From contig CAKQIY010000032.1 in NCBI GenBank assembly GCA_934247115.1, forward strand, positions 1-22,138: a stretch of DNA of 22,138 nucleotides. Direction: 5' to 3'. The position numbers and the translations under genes were made by a program. Positions 6,462 through 13,111 of this stretch are shown here, in pieces (positions within the stretch are counted from its first letter, which is position 1; every line of letters starts with the position of its first letter). The notes beneath the pieces were generated by a model. That model did not search any database, was not told the DNA's origin, and was given only the letters and a program-made list of their open reading frames with translations. The stretch comes from an uncultured Coprococcus sp. Its GTDB lineage: Bacteria; Bacillota; Clostridia; Lachnospirales; Lachnospiraceae.

Positions 6462-7138
6462 TGGCGGACAATCTTCATTTGCTGAGACTTGCAAAGGATG
6501 GAGACAGGGCTGCCAGGGATGAACTTGTAACTGCGAATACTGCGCTTGTGGTGAGTGTGGCCAGGAGATACGTCGGCAGAGGCCAGGAACTTGAAGATCT
6601 GGTGCAGATAGGCCTGATAGGTCTTATAAAGGCCATAGACAGGTTTGACCTGGACTATGAGGTACAGTTATCAACTTATGCACTACCTTTGATACAGGGC
6701 GAAATAAGGCGGTTTCTGAGGGATGATGGCATGGTACGTGTCAGCAGAAGCCTGAAAGCAATTTATTATAAGGCGGAAAAGTACAGACATGAGATCGCAA
6801 AACTCAGGGGAACTGAGCCGTCCGTGGATGAGATATGTGCGGCCATAGATGCCGCTCCGGAGGATCTGGTGATGGCCATGGAGGCTGCAACGGAGGTGTC
6901 AGGTATGGACGAGCTGCAGGAACAGACGACGGGAGGTGAGGACGGAGACCGGATAGTTGACAGACTATATGTGGATCAGATGCTTGAGCATCTGTCTGAC
7001 AATGAGAGAAGGCTTATAGTCATGAGGTATTATGACAACAGAACCCAGGCACAGATAGGAGAGAGACTTGGAATGAGCCAGGTGCAGGTGAGCAGGCTTG
7101 AAAAACGGATTCTGGAAAAGCTGAGAAATATGGAATAA
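6461..7138 (+). CDS. sigF: Forespore sigma factor sigma-F
   Basis: 225 residues; somewhat shorter than the 255 of Bacillus subtilis, with a shorter N-terminus. Region 2 is clear (ANTALVVSVARRYVGRGQELEDLVQIGLIGLIKAIDRFD, then STYALPLIQGEIRRFLRDDG), region 3 follows (VSRSLK), and region 4 ends with the helix-turn-helix TQAQIGERLGMSQVQVSRLEKRIL. It directs early forespore genes once released from SpoIIAB. The start is ATG 6461, sharing one base with the spoIIAB stop; GGAG 6449-6452 is 8 nt upstream. A TTG at 6458 is less likely. It is followed by spoVAA after 65 bp containing a perfect inverted repeat. Confidence 0.96.
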   Translation: MADNLHLLRLAKDGDRAARDELVTANTALVVSVARRYVGRGQELEDLVQIGLIGLIKAIDRFDLDYEVQLSTYALPLIQGEIRRFLRDDGMVRVSRSLKAIYYKAEKYRHEIAKLRGTEPSVDEICAAIDAAPEDLVMAMEAATEVSGMDELQEQTTGGEDGDRIVDRLYVDQMLEHLSDNERRLIVMRYYDNRTQAQIGERLGMSQVQVSRLEKRILEKLRNME

Positions 7139-7145
7139 ATTGGAG

Positions 7146-7174
7146 TAATAACAGCCATACACATGGACAGACTA
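7146..7174 (+). promoter_or_regulatory. Possible forespore (sigma-G type) promoter before spoVAA
   Basis: TAATA (7146-7150), 17 bp, CAGACTA (7168-7174). Against the sigma-G pattern G-H-A-T-R and CATNNTA this is one mismatch in each box. Its -10 lies in the loop of the 7152-7210 inverted repeat, so RNA starting near 7181 would lack the left arm. Weak match by eye. Confidence 0.3.
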
Positions 7175-7210
7175 TTCTTAAAGAGAGAACAGGGGACATG
7201 TGTATGGCTG
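7152..7210 (+). promoter_or_regulatory. Perfect 14-bp inverted repeat covering the spoVAA start
   Basis: Left arm 7152-7165 (CAGCCATACACATG) and right arm 7197-7210 (CATGTGTATGGCTG) are perfect complements around a 31-nt loop. The right arm contains both candidate spoVAA start codons (7198 and 7204), and the GGGG ribosome site (7192-7195) is just inside the loop. No T-run follows, so it is not an intrinsic terminator. In RNA reading through from sigF it should sequester the start. Confidence 0.75.
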
Positions 7211-7827
7211 ATTGTGTATATTTGAAATTGTCAGAGAGCTGTCTGGCAGAGAAGAAAAAAGTTAAGATAAAGGATGTGGCTACTGTATTCAGTGGGAATC
7301 CTGATCTGAAGTACGGAATAGAGAAGCTTGAGCTGATGAGTTTTACCGGAAACCGGGAACAACAGGTTATATCAGTTATGTATATTCTGGAAGTGATACA
7401 GCAGAATTTTCGTGACTGCATAGTACAGCCGCTGGGCGCTGCGGATGTGGTGGTGTATTACAGAACTTACGATACCAGCGATAAGGTAAAGCAGTTTCTC
7501 AAATTTCTCATGATATGCTTCATAGCATTCTTCGGAGCCGGGTTCTCCATCATGTCGTACAATTCTGATGTCAACATGGTTGGACAGCTAGATGTGATGG
7601 AGAATATATTTGTCGGGAAAGCCAGGGAGGCATATCCGGTGGCGGGAATAGCATACTCAGTGGGACTGTTCATAGGAATCATAATATTCTTCAACCACGG
7701 AGTGAAGAAGAAATTCACGGATGATCCTACACCGCTCCAGGTGCAGATGCGGCAGTATGAGCAGGAGGTCAACCAGACTGTGATAACGGACGCTGAGAGA
7801 AAGAAGGAGATCCGAGATGCTGATTAG
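7204..7827 (+). CDS. spoVAA: Stage V sporulation protein AA
   Basis: 207 residues from ATG 7204, near the 206 of Bacillus subtilis SpoVAA. It has a soluble N-terminal region of about 90 residues, then two membrane segments (LMICFIAFFGAGFSIMSY and AGIAYSVGLFIGIIIFF) and a charged C-terminus. It belongs to the SpoVA machinery for dipicolinic acid movement in the spore inner membrane. Its place right after sigF and before spoVAB is the classical order. ATG 7198 is also in frame but only 2 nt from the G-run, so 7204 is preferred. The last 11 bp overlap spoVAB. Both starts sit in the right arm of the inverted repeat. Confidence 0.9.
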   Translation: MADCVYLKLSESCLAEKKKVKIKDVATVFSGNPDLKYGIEKLELMSFTGNREQQVISVMYILEVIQQNFRDCIVQPLGAADVVVYYRTYDTSDKVKQFLKFLMICFIAFFGAGFSIMSYNSDVNMVGQLDVMENIFVGKAREAYPVAGIAYSVGLFIGIIIFFNHGVKKKFTDDPTPLQVQMRQYEQEVNQTVITDAERKKEIRDAD

Positions 7828-8233
7828 GTATGTGCTGCTTGCCCTGGCGTGCTTTGCCAGCGGCGTTGCGATATCAGGCGGATATTTCGCATTTATATCG
7901 CTCATTGGAATATTCCCCAAGCTTCTGGAGAAGGTGAAGGGGGCAAGACACTATATGCTCATAGAGTGCCTTCTTGCATATGGAGCAGCCACGGCAAATG
8001 TTCTGTATCTGTTCAACATCCCTGTGCACATAACATGGGTCGGCTTTGCATTTGTGGCATTGTTCGGTGGGATATTTGTGGGATGCCTTGCTGGTGCACT
8101 GACTGAGGTGCTCAATGTACTGCCCATAGCGTCGAGACGCTTCAATGTCAGGCGGCATATGCCATATGTGATATATGGACTTGCAGCGGGCAAGCTGATA
8201 GGCTCAATCATAAGTGTGGCTGTGGGAATGTAG
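7817..8233 (+). CDS. spoVAB: Stage V sporulation protein AB
   Basis: 138 residues with about four membrane segments (starting LIRYVLLALACFASGVAISGG). Length and the motif rich in small residues (AISGGYFAFISLIGIFPKL) match SpoVAB, an integral membrane part of the SpoVA system. AAGGAG ends 7 nt before ATG 7817, and the start overlaps the spoVAA end by 11 bp, so the two are coupled. A 97-bp gap without a clear gene or terminator separates it from spoVAC. Confidence 0.92.
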   Translation: MLIRYVLLALACFASGVAISGGYFAFISLIGIFPKLLEKVKGARHYMLIECLLAYGAATANVLYLFNIPVHITWVGFAFVALFGGIFVGCLAGALTEVLNVLPIASRRFNVRRHMPYVIYGLAAGKLIGSIISVAVGM

Positions 8234-8330
8234 GGGAGTGTAGGGATAAAAATCAGGCTCCAGAATGAAAGTGCCGGGGATAAAGTACAAGGAGAACGTC
8301 AGAATATAAGAATAAGAGGAGGCGGATGCC

Positions 8331-8783
8331 ATGAAATTTGAACCAACAGAGAGCGACTACAATCAGTATGTAGAGAATGTCACACCCACATCCAGTGTGC
8401 CGAGAAACTGCCTGTGGGCATTCCTGGTGGGAGGTGTTATATGCACCATAGGGCAGGGAATATTTGATCTTCTGGTCAGAATGGATGTGAAGGAGGATGA
8501 GGCGTATGCATATGTATCACTTATTCTCGTACTTGCCAGTGTCATACTTACCAGTTTTAATCTGTACAAGAAGATAGCAAAGTTTGGTGGGGCAGGAGCA
8601 CTGGTTCCCATCACAGGATTTGCAAATGGTGTATGTGCGCCTATAGTGGAATTTCAGACAGAGGGAGAGGTGTTCGGCAAAGGTGTAAAAGCCTTCACGA
8701 TTGCGGGACCTGTCATACTGTATGGAATATTTACGAGCTGGCTGCTGGGAATAATATACTGGTTAGTGTCAATGTGGAGTTAA
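8331..8783 (+). CDS. spoVAC: Stage V sporulation protein AC
   Basis: 150 residues, matching SpoVAC, the SpoVA subunit reported to act as a mechanosensitive channel for dipicolinic acid release. Visible: the N-terminal NCLWAFLVGGVICTIGQ membrane segment, FGGAGALVPITGFANGV (the conserved SpoVAC/SpoVAE block) and a final membrane helix. AGGAGG at 8317-8322 is 8 nt upstream. In Bacillus and most Clostridia spoVAD and spoVAE follow directly; here they lie 4.3 kb away beyond three unrelated genes. Only a weak AT-rich hairpin (about 8785-8816) follows the stop. Confidence 0.96.
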   Translation: MKFEPTESDYNQYVENVTPTSSVPRNCLWAFLVGGVICTIGQGIFDLLVRMDVKEDEAYAYVSLILVLASVILTSFNLYKKIAKFGGAGALVPITGFANGVCAPIVEFQTEGEVFGKGVKAFTIAGPVILYGIFTSWLLGIIYWLVSMWS

Positions 8784-8839
8784 AACTCTGCATTGATACA
8801 TAAAATTCAGTTTTTTAAGTTGATTTTACTAAAGAGATG

Positions 8840-8867
8840 TTGACAACTTAAAGAAAATTAACATAAT
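8840..8867 (+). promoter_or_regulatory. Sigma-A-type promoter for the DUF3783 and VanW genes
   Basis: TTGACA (8840-8845, perfect), 16-bp spacer, CATAAT (8862-8867). The start is expected near 8874, about 65 bp before the DUF3783 ATG. This suggests vegetative expression independent of spoVA. Confidence 0.65.
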
Positions 8868-8939
8868 GTTTTATATGTTGAATGCTGTCTCAAAATGGCA
8901 GCAGATGACAGAAATATACGACAATGAGGAGAATGACAT

Positions 8940-9320
8940 ATGAAGAGACTGTTTACAGTCAATCTGACTCCTGATAAGAAAAGAGTTGTGGATGATATAT
9001 GCAGCCGGCTGGGTGCCGTGAGTGCAGAGCTTGACAGGCGGTGCTATGGAGTGTGCCTTGGAGATCTGTGTGCCGTGGATGATCCGGAGAAGTGCAGTCA
9101 GGCTGAATATACAGGCAGAGAGCTCAGCATGGATATGCTCATATTCGATGGCATCAGCAGCAAGGAGCTCGATATATTCCTTGACAGATACAGGGCTTCC
9201 GGGCTGGAGCCGGTGAAGCTCAAGGCGATGGTCACAGAGACCAATTCCGGATGGACAGTGGAGCAGCTGTACGGAGAGCTGGCAAAGGAATATCTGTTTT
9301 ACAAGATGAGGGGAAAGTAG
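8940..9320 (+). CDS. DUF3783 domain protein, unknown function
   Basis: 126 residues, no membrane segment. The second half (MLIFDGISSKELDIFLDRYRASGLEPVKLKAMVTET, then GWTVEQLYGELAKEY) fits the DUF3783 pattern from memory: a short alpha/beta domain with the LKA(M/V)xTxTNxxWT signature. The first half holds five Cys, four of them in YGVCLGDLCAVDDPEKC and DDIC, and is not recognised; a metal site is possible. GAGGAG lies 8 nt upstream. The VanW gene follows after 39 bp and is probably in the same transcript. It separates spoVAC from spoVAD. Confidence 0.8.
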   Translation: MKRLFTVNLTPDKKRVVDDICSRLGAVSAELDRRCYGVCLGDLCAVDDPEKCSQAEYTGRELSMDMLIFDGISSKELDIFLDRYRASGLEPVKLKAMVTETNSGWTVEQLYGELAKEYLFYKMRGK

Positions 9321-9359
9321 GAACAAACTGGAAACTAAAGAGAAAAGGTGATCGACTGC

Positions 9360-11219
9360 ATGGAGGACAGAAACTACAGGAAAGACAAAAGAATAAATGA
9401 TGATCATGGAAATGTACGGCATAGGAGCGGGCGGCCAGGGAATACACGACCGGAAAACTTGCGGCAGGAAGTGAACACATCTCGTGGAAAAAATGACCGC
9501 AGACGTTTGTCCAGGGAGGAGCGGCTCAGAAGACGCAGACGTTACAGGTTTATAAGCTGGAGTCTTACTGTGGTGTTCGTGGTTGTATTCTATGCACTTA
9601 TATGCCTGTGTATTGGCAGCCGGGCTATGTTTGCCAACACGGAGATCAATGGAGTTGATGTAGGCGGCATGAAGACTGCGGAAGCTGCTGCAGCTGTTGG
9701 CAGGGAGCTGGACAGCACATATGGGAATGCAGTTATCCAGGTGAAGCTTGAGGACAGGACATATGATATCCAGGTGTCGTCCGCGCTGGACATGGATGCA
9801 GAGAAGTATGTAAATGAGATAAAGGACAAGTCTCACAGCTTCTGGCGCAGGGGCTACAGCTTCCTGGAGTCCAGGATAGGTGGAAGCAGCTATGAAGTAT
9901 ATCCAAAGGTGAAGACCAGCAAAGTCATAAAGGATGTGGTGGACAGCAGTGGAATGCTGCAGGTCAGCCTGTGCAGGGAAGATGGTTATACCATAGATGG
10001 ACAGGAGCTGATAGTGACCAAGGGACAGGGAAGCTATAAGATTGATACCGATAAGCTTGTCAGGAAGATCGTAAAGCAGGTTGAAGCGGGAGATTATGAC
10101 AAGGTTATAGAGTGCCCAGTGGTGCCCACGGATGTGGATATGGATGCTGTATATGAGAAGGTGCACACACAGCCGCAGAATCCTACGCTGGATCCAGACA
10201 TGAATTACGAGATCGTTGAGGCCAGAGATGGAGTGGATTTCGATGTGGCGGCTGCCAAGAGCAGCCTTCAGAAGGCCAAGGCCGGCGATCAGGTCAGGAT
10301 ACCTCTTACATACACCAAAGCCGAGATGACCACAGATGAGTACAGGAGTCTCCTGTTCAGGGATCAGATCAGCAGCTACAGCACTGAGGTTGAAGGTTCT
10401 GATGCAAGAAAGACAAATGTCAAGCTGGCGGCACAGTACTGTGATGGAACCATACTTATGCCAGGTGAATCATTCTCATACAATCTGGGGGTTGGAGAGC
10501 TCACTGAGGAGAGGGGCTTCCTTCCAGGTCCATCATATGCCGATGGCAAGTCCGTCATGGACATGGGCGGTGGAATATGTCAGGTGTCATCCACTATGTA
10601 TATGGCCTGTCTGTATGCCAATCTGGAGATAGATGAGAGACACTGTCATCCATATCCGTCATCGTATGTACCGGCCGGACTGGATGCCACGGTGGCATGG
10701 GGCGGATGTGACTTTGTATTCACCAATGATACAGATTACCCGATAAAGATCAACACGACGTATGATGGATATTCAACCTCGTGTACAATATGGGGAACAG
10801 TTACAGAGGCGTTCAGCGTTGAGCTTTACACGGAGACACTTGAGACCGAGCCGTACGAGACCAAATATGAGCTTGACAAGAGCCTCGGCAAGGATGATCG
10901 GGTGCTTGACACAGTTGGAATAGATGGTCTTACGATCCAGTCATACAGAAGGGTATATGACGGTGATGGCAATGTCATATCGGACAATCCGGAAGCAATA
11001 AGCGAGTACTCAGTCAGGGACGAGGTCTACAAGGTTGGAAAACTTCCAAAGGATAAAAAAGACGACAAGAAATCATCAGACAGCAAGAGCAGCTCAGAAG
11101 ACGACAGCACGTCAGACAGCGGCGAGACAGACAGCGATGATGCGGACGGCAGCGGGGTGAACGATGGTGGGTCAGATGGCAGTGAGTCAGATGGGGATGA
11201 TGCAGACAGCAGTGAGTAA
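9360..11219 (+). CDS. VanW-family cell-surface protein
   Basis: 619 residues. A long, very basic cytoplasmic N-terminus (1-63) ending in an Arg-rich stretch precedes one membrane anchor (about 64-86). Outside come a region resembling the peptidoglycan-binding_4 repeats (about 95-330), the VanW domain (about 335-470, with GESFSYN, MGGGICQVSSTMYMACLYA and HCHPYPSSYVPAG), a G5-like segment (YRRVYDGDGNVIS) and a Ser/Asp/Gly-rich acidic tail from about 560. VanW is named from vancomycin gene clusters; its activity is not established, and no resistance genes occur here. AGGTGATC (9346-9353), a perfect match to the 16S 3' end, puts the start at ATG 9360 rather than GTG 9348. Confidence 0.88.
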   Translation: MEDRNYRKDKRINDDHGNVRHRSGRPGNTRPENLRQEVNTSRGKNDRRRLSREERLRRRRRYRFISWSLTVVFVVVFYALICLCIGSRAMFANTEINGVDVGGMKTAEAAAAVGRELDSTYGNAVIQVKLEDRTYDIQVSSALDMDAEKYVNEIKDKSHSFWRRGYSFLESRIGGSSYEVYPKVKTSKVIKDVVDSSGMLQVSLCREDGYTIDGQELIVTKGQGSYKIDTDKLVRKIVKQVEAGDYDKVIECPVVPTDVDMDAVYEKVHTQPQNPTLDPDMNYEIVEARDGVDFDVAAAKSSLQKAKAGDQVRIPLTYTKAEMTTDEYRSLLFRDQISSYSTEVEGSDARKTNVKLAAQYCDGTILMPGESFSYNLGVGELTEERGFLPGPSYADGKSVMDMGGGICQVSSTMYMACLYANLEIDERHCHPYPSSYVPAGLDATVAWGGCDFVFTNDTDYPIKINTTYDGYSTSCTIWGTVTEAFSVELYTETLETEPYETKYELDKSLGKDDRVLDTVGIDGLTIQSYRRVYDGDGNVISDNPEAISEYSVRDEVYKVGKLPKDKKDDKKSSDSKSSSEDDSTSDSGETDSDDADGSGVNDGGSDGSESDGDDADSSE

Positions 11220-11379
11220 GATCCTGCCGCAGTCAGTGACGCGGGTGAGTTGTGAGTTACATGGTAGTCAGAGACGCGGGTGAGGTTTTAAAACTGTAGT
11301 GAGTCTGGTATAGACATTGACTCCGGAAAGAAAACATCGTGTTTGTCACTTTTAGTTGTTATTTGCATTGTTTGCTTAC

Positions 11380-11475
11380 AAAATTATCACTATCCACAAT
11401 AAAAAAGACAAAGAGATACAATTTTTCCAAGTCTTGTATCTTTTTGTCTTTTTTTATTGAATCGGTGATAATTTT
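11380..11475. repeat. Nested 96-bp inverted repeat around a terminator
   Basis: Outer arms AAAATTATCAC (11380-11390) and GTGATAATTTT (11465-11475) are perfect 11-bp complements. They flank the inner 19-bp terminator hairpin. The layout resembles a miniature inverted-repeat element, but no target-site duplication is evident. Confidence 0.55.
11401..11457. terminator. Bidirectional terminator between VanW and CLC genes
   Basis: A 19-bp stem (11403-11421 with 11434-11452, one G-U pair on the plus strand), A-run on the left and T-run on the right. On either strand the hairpin is followed by T residues, fitting its place between convergent genes. Confidence 0.88.
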
Positions 11476-11502
11476 ATGTTCTTAATGCTTCCAAATGATA
11501 AA

Positions 11503-11555
11503 AATGAGTACAAACAATTATTACAAGCAATTAGTGCAAACAAATGAGTACAAAC
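11503..11555. repeat. Four imperfect 13-bp tandem repeats
   Basis: Units at 11503-11515, 11516-11528, 11529-11541 and 11543-11555 (one extra A before the last). The first and last are identical (AATGAGTACAAAC); the middle two differ at a few positions. The array ends 8 bp from the CLC stop, so it lies in the 3' end of that transcript. Function unknown. Confidence 0.6.
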
Positions 11556-11563
11556 GAAAACCC

Positions 11564-12919
11564 TTACTCTTCCACATCATCAGAATCATCCTCACGGATC
11601 TGTATAAGTCCTTCAAGGAATCCCGGTTCCTTAGTTCTGATTTCCTGATTGGTGTACAGATTGACATAGTGAGGCCTGAGCTTCGAGTAGATGATCTTCT
11701 GTTCGTTGTACAGACTGTAGTAGCCCGACAGCATGTAGCTCACGGCGCAGCCTATGGTGAACAGCAGGATACCCTGTGCACCGAATAGCTCAATGCTGAG
11801 GAACAGCGATGTGAGAGGGGAGTTGACTACTCCACAGAAGAAGCAGACCATACCAAGTGCCGCTGCGAATCCCGGATCAAGTCCCATGACCCCGCCCATG
11901 ACACATCCAAATGTTGCACCAACGAAGAAGGAAGGAACGATCTCACCGCCACGGAAGCCGCAGCCGATGGTTATGGCAGTAAACACAGCCTTAAACAGGA
12001 AAGCAGCTGGCTTTGCCTGACCATTCAGGGCATCTGCAATTATATTCATTCCGGTACCATTGTAGTCTGTGGTTTTCAGGACTATATTCAGAAGGACAAG
12101 AAGGACACCACCTGCGAATACCCTCACGTACTGGTTCTTGAAGTATTTGCGGAAAAGCTTGTGCACCATGGTCATAAATATACAGAACAGACTGCTGAGG
12201 ATAGCACACAGTATGGCAAGTCCGATGACCTTGAGCACCAGCATAACGCTTACAGATGATGGCATCCCGGCGATCACATAGTGGGCATGCTGTACGTGGA
12301 GCTTCTGTGTTATGGCATATGCGATGACGGAGGAGAAAAGACAAGGAACAAATGCACAGTAATACAGAATTCCGATGCTTATGACCTCCATGCTGAACAG
12401 TGCTGCGGTTATAGGTGTTCCGAACAGCGCTGAGAATACGGCGCTCATTCCACATAGTGTCAGTATATGCTTGTCGCTGTCGTCCAGCTTGAACAGCTTT
12501 CCTATGGATACACCGATGCTTCCTCCAATCTGGAGAGCAGCGCCCTCACGTCCTGAGGAACCACCAAAGAGGTGTGTTATAACCGTTGATATGAAGATGA
12601 GTGGAGCCATACGGGATGGAATCTCATCCTCAACACTCCTGATGGATCCAATGACAAGATTAGTTCCCTTGGAGTGCCGTATTCCACACATCCTGTATAT
12701 GAATACTATGACAACTCCGGCCAGTGGCAGGAAATATATGATAGGATGGTGTGCTTCACGAAATCCGGTGGCGTACTCAACACATATGTGGAAAGCGGTT
12801 CCAACCAATCCGCATATAGTACCCATTATCAGAGAAAAGATGATCCATTTTAGGAAAGTTCTCGCATATCTTACACATCTGCTGAAACAGTTTATCCAGT
12901 AATCCTTTGTAAATTCCAT
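11564..12919 (-). CDS. CLC-family chloride/fluoride channel or antiporter
   Basis: 451 residues with about ten membrane segments, the normal CLC core without CBS domains. The central motif GREGA (123-127) keeps the gating glutamate (Glu125), in place of the usual GREGP. The third motif appears as GGEIVPSFFVGATFG. The first motif, normally GSGIP, is not recognisable around residues 80-100. The gating Glu suggests proton-coupled exchange; the diverged motifs leave chloride or fluoride open. I saw no fluoride riboswitch upstream. GGAG lies 8 nt before the ATG. It is transcribed against its neighbours and sits between spoVAC and spoVAD. The short acidic C-terminus (DDSDDVEE) is unremarkable. Confidence 0.88.
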   Translation of the reverse strand: MEFTKDYWINCFSRCVRYARTFLKWIIFSLIMGTICGLVGTAFHICVEYATGFREAHHPIIYFLPLAGVVIVFIYRMCGIRHSKGTNLVIGSIRSVEDEIPSRMAPLIFISTVITHLFGGSSGREGAALQIGGSIGVSIGKLFKLDDSDKHILTLCGMSAVFSALFGTPITAALFSMEVISIGILYYCAFVPCLFSSVIAYAITQKLHVQHAHYVIAGMPSSVSVMLVLKVIGLAILCAILSSLFCIFMTMVHKLFRKYFKNQYVRVFAGGVLLVLLNIVLKTTDYNGTGMNIIADALNGQAKPAAFLFKAVFTAITIGCGFRGGEIVPSFFVGATFGCVMGGVMGLDPGFAAALGMVCFFCGVVNSPLTSLFLSIELFGAQGILLFTIGCAVSYMLSGYYSLYNEQKIIYSKLRPHYVNLYTNQEIRTKEPGFLEGLIQIREDDSDDVEE

Positions 12920-13001
12920 GAATTATACTCCAATCATAAAAAATCGTATATGTTTATTATCATCATAATTTGTATCGCAACTCTAGTAATGTTAAAGCAT
13001 A

Positions 13002-13017
13002 TGGACAGATTTGTCCA
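13002..13017. promoter_or_regulatory. Operator-like dyad between the CLC gene and spoVAD
   Basis: TGGACA-GATT-TGTCCA, a perfect 6-bp inverted repeat, lies in the divergent gap. The bottom strand reads GGACAAA, one base from the SpoIIID consensus GGACAAG, but a single short match is weak evidence. Confidence 0.3.
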
Positions 13018-13042
13018 GTGATACCGATGACAAATACTGCCA

Positions 13043-13072
13043 GAATAGTGATGGCGCAGAATGGAGATTCTA
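13043..13072 (+). promoter_or_regulatory. Candidate sigma-G promoter for spoVADE
   Basis: GAATA (13043-13047), 18-bp spacer, GATTCTA (13066-13072). This fits the forespore sigma-G pattern (G-H-A-T-R, 17-18 bp, CATNNTA) with one mismatch. The start would fall near 13079, before the RBS at 13097-13102. Confidence 0.45.
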
Positions 13073-13111
13073 GTAACAGTTAGATTTATCCAAGTAAGGG
13101 AGCTGGTGTAT

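Larger units (their letters stand above)
11220..11563. other. Intergenic region between convergent VanW and CLC genes
   Basis: 344 bp with no supported gene. It holds, in order, a 19-bp direct repeat (11231-11249 and 11266-11284, one mismatch), an unremarkable AT-rich part, a nested inverted repeat with a bidirectional terminator (11380-11475), and four 13-bp imperfect tandem repeats (11503-11555) just after the CLC stop codon. Confidence 0.7.

Noticed and set aside
8265..8309. 14-residue ORF between spoVAB and spoVAC
   Set aside because: No RBS, and too short to judge from sequence alone.
8785..8820. Terminator after spoVAC
   Set aside because: Only a weak AT-rich pairing with a bulge before a T-run; not enough to call.
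9348..9359. GTG 9348 as start of the VanW gene
   Set aside because: It overlaps the AGGTGATC ribosome site that fits ATG 9360.
8871..10166. Long 431-residue minus-strand open frame
   Set aside because: It lies opposite the DUF3783 and VanW genes, and its His/Leu/Ser-rich product resembles no family; it is a shadow of the codon pattern of real genes.
11495..11788. 97-residue plus-strand open frame
   Set aside because: It begins in the 13-bp repeat region and then runs antisense to the CLC gene; no RBS or family.
12375..12902. 175-residue plus-strand open frame
   Set aside because: Antisense to the CLC gene, whose membrane protein and motifs are clear.
12920..13060. Fluoride riboswitch before the CLC gene
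   Set aside because: The minus-strand leader lacks the conserved crcB-motif stems and is AT-rich.
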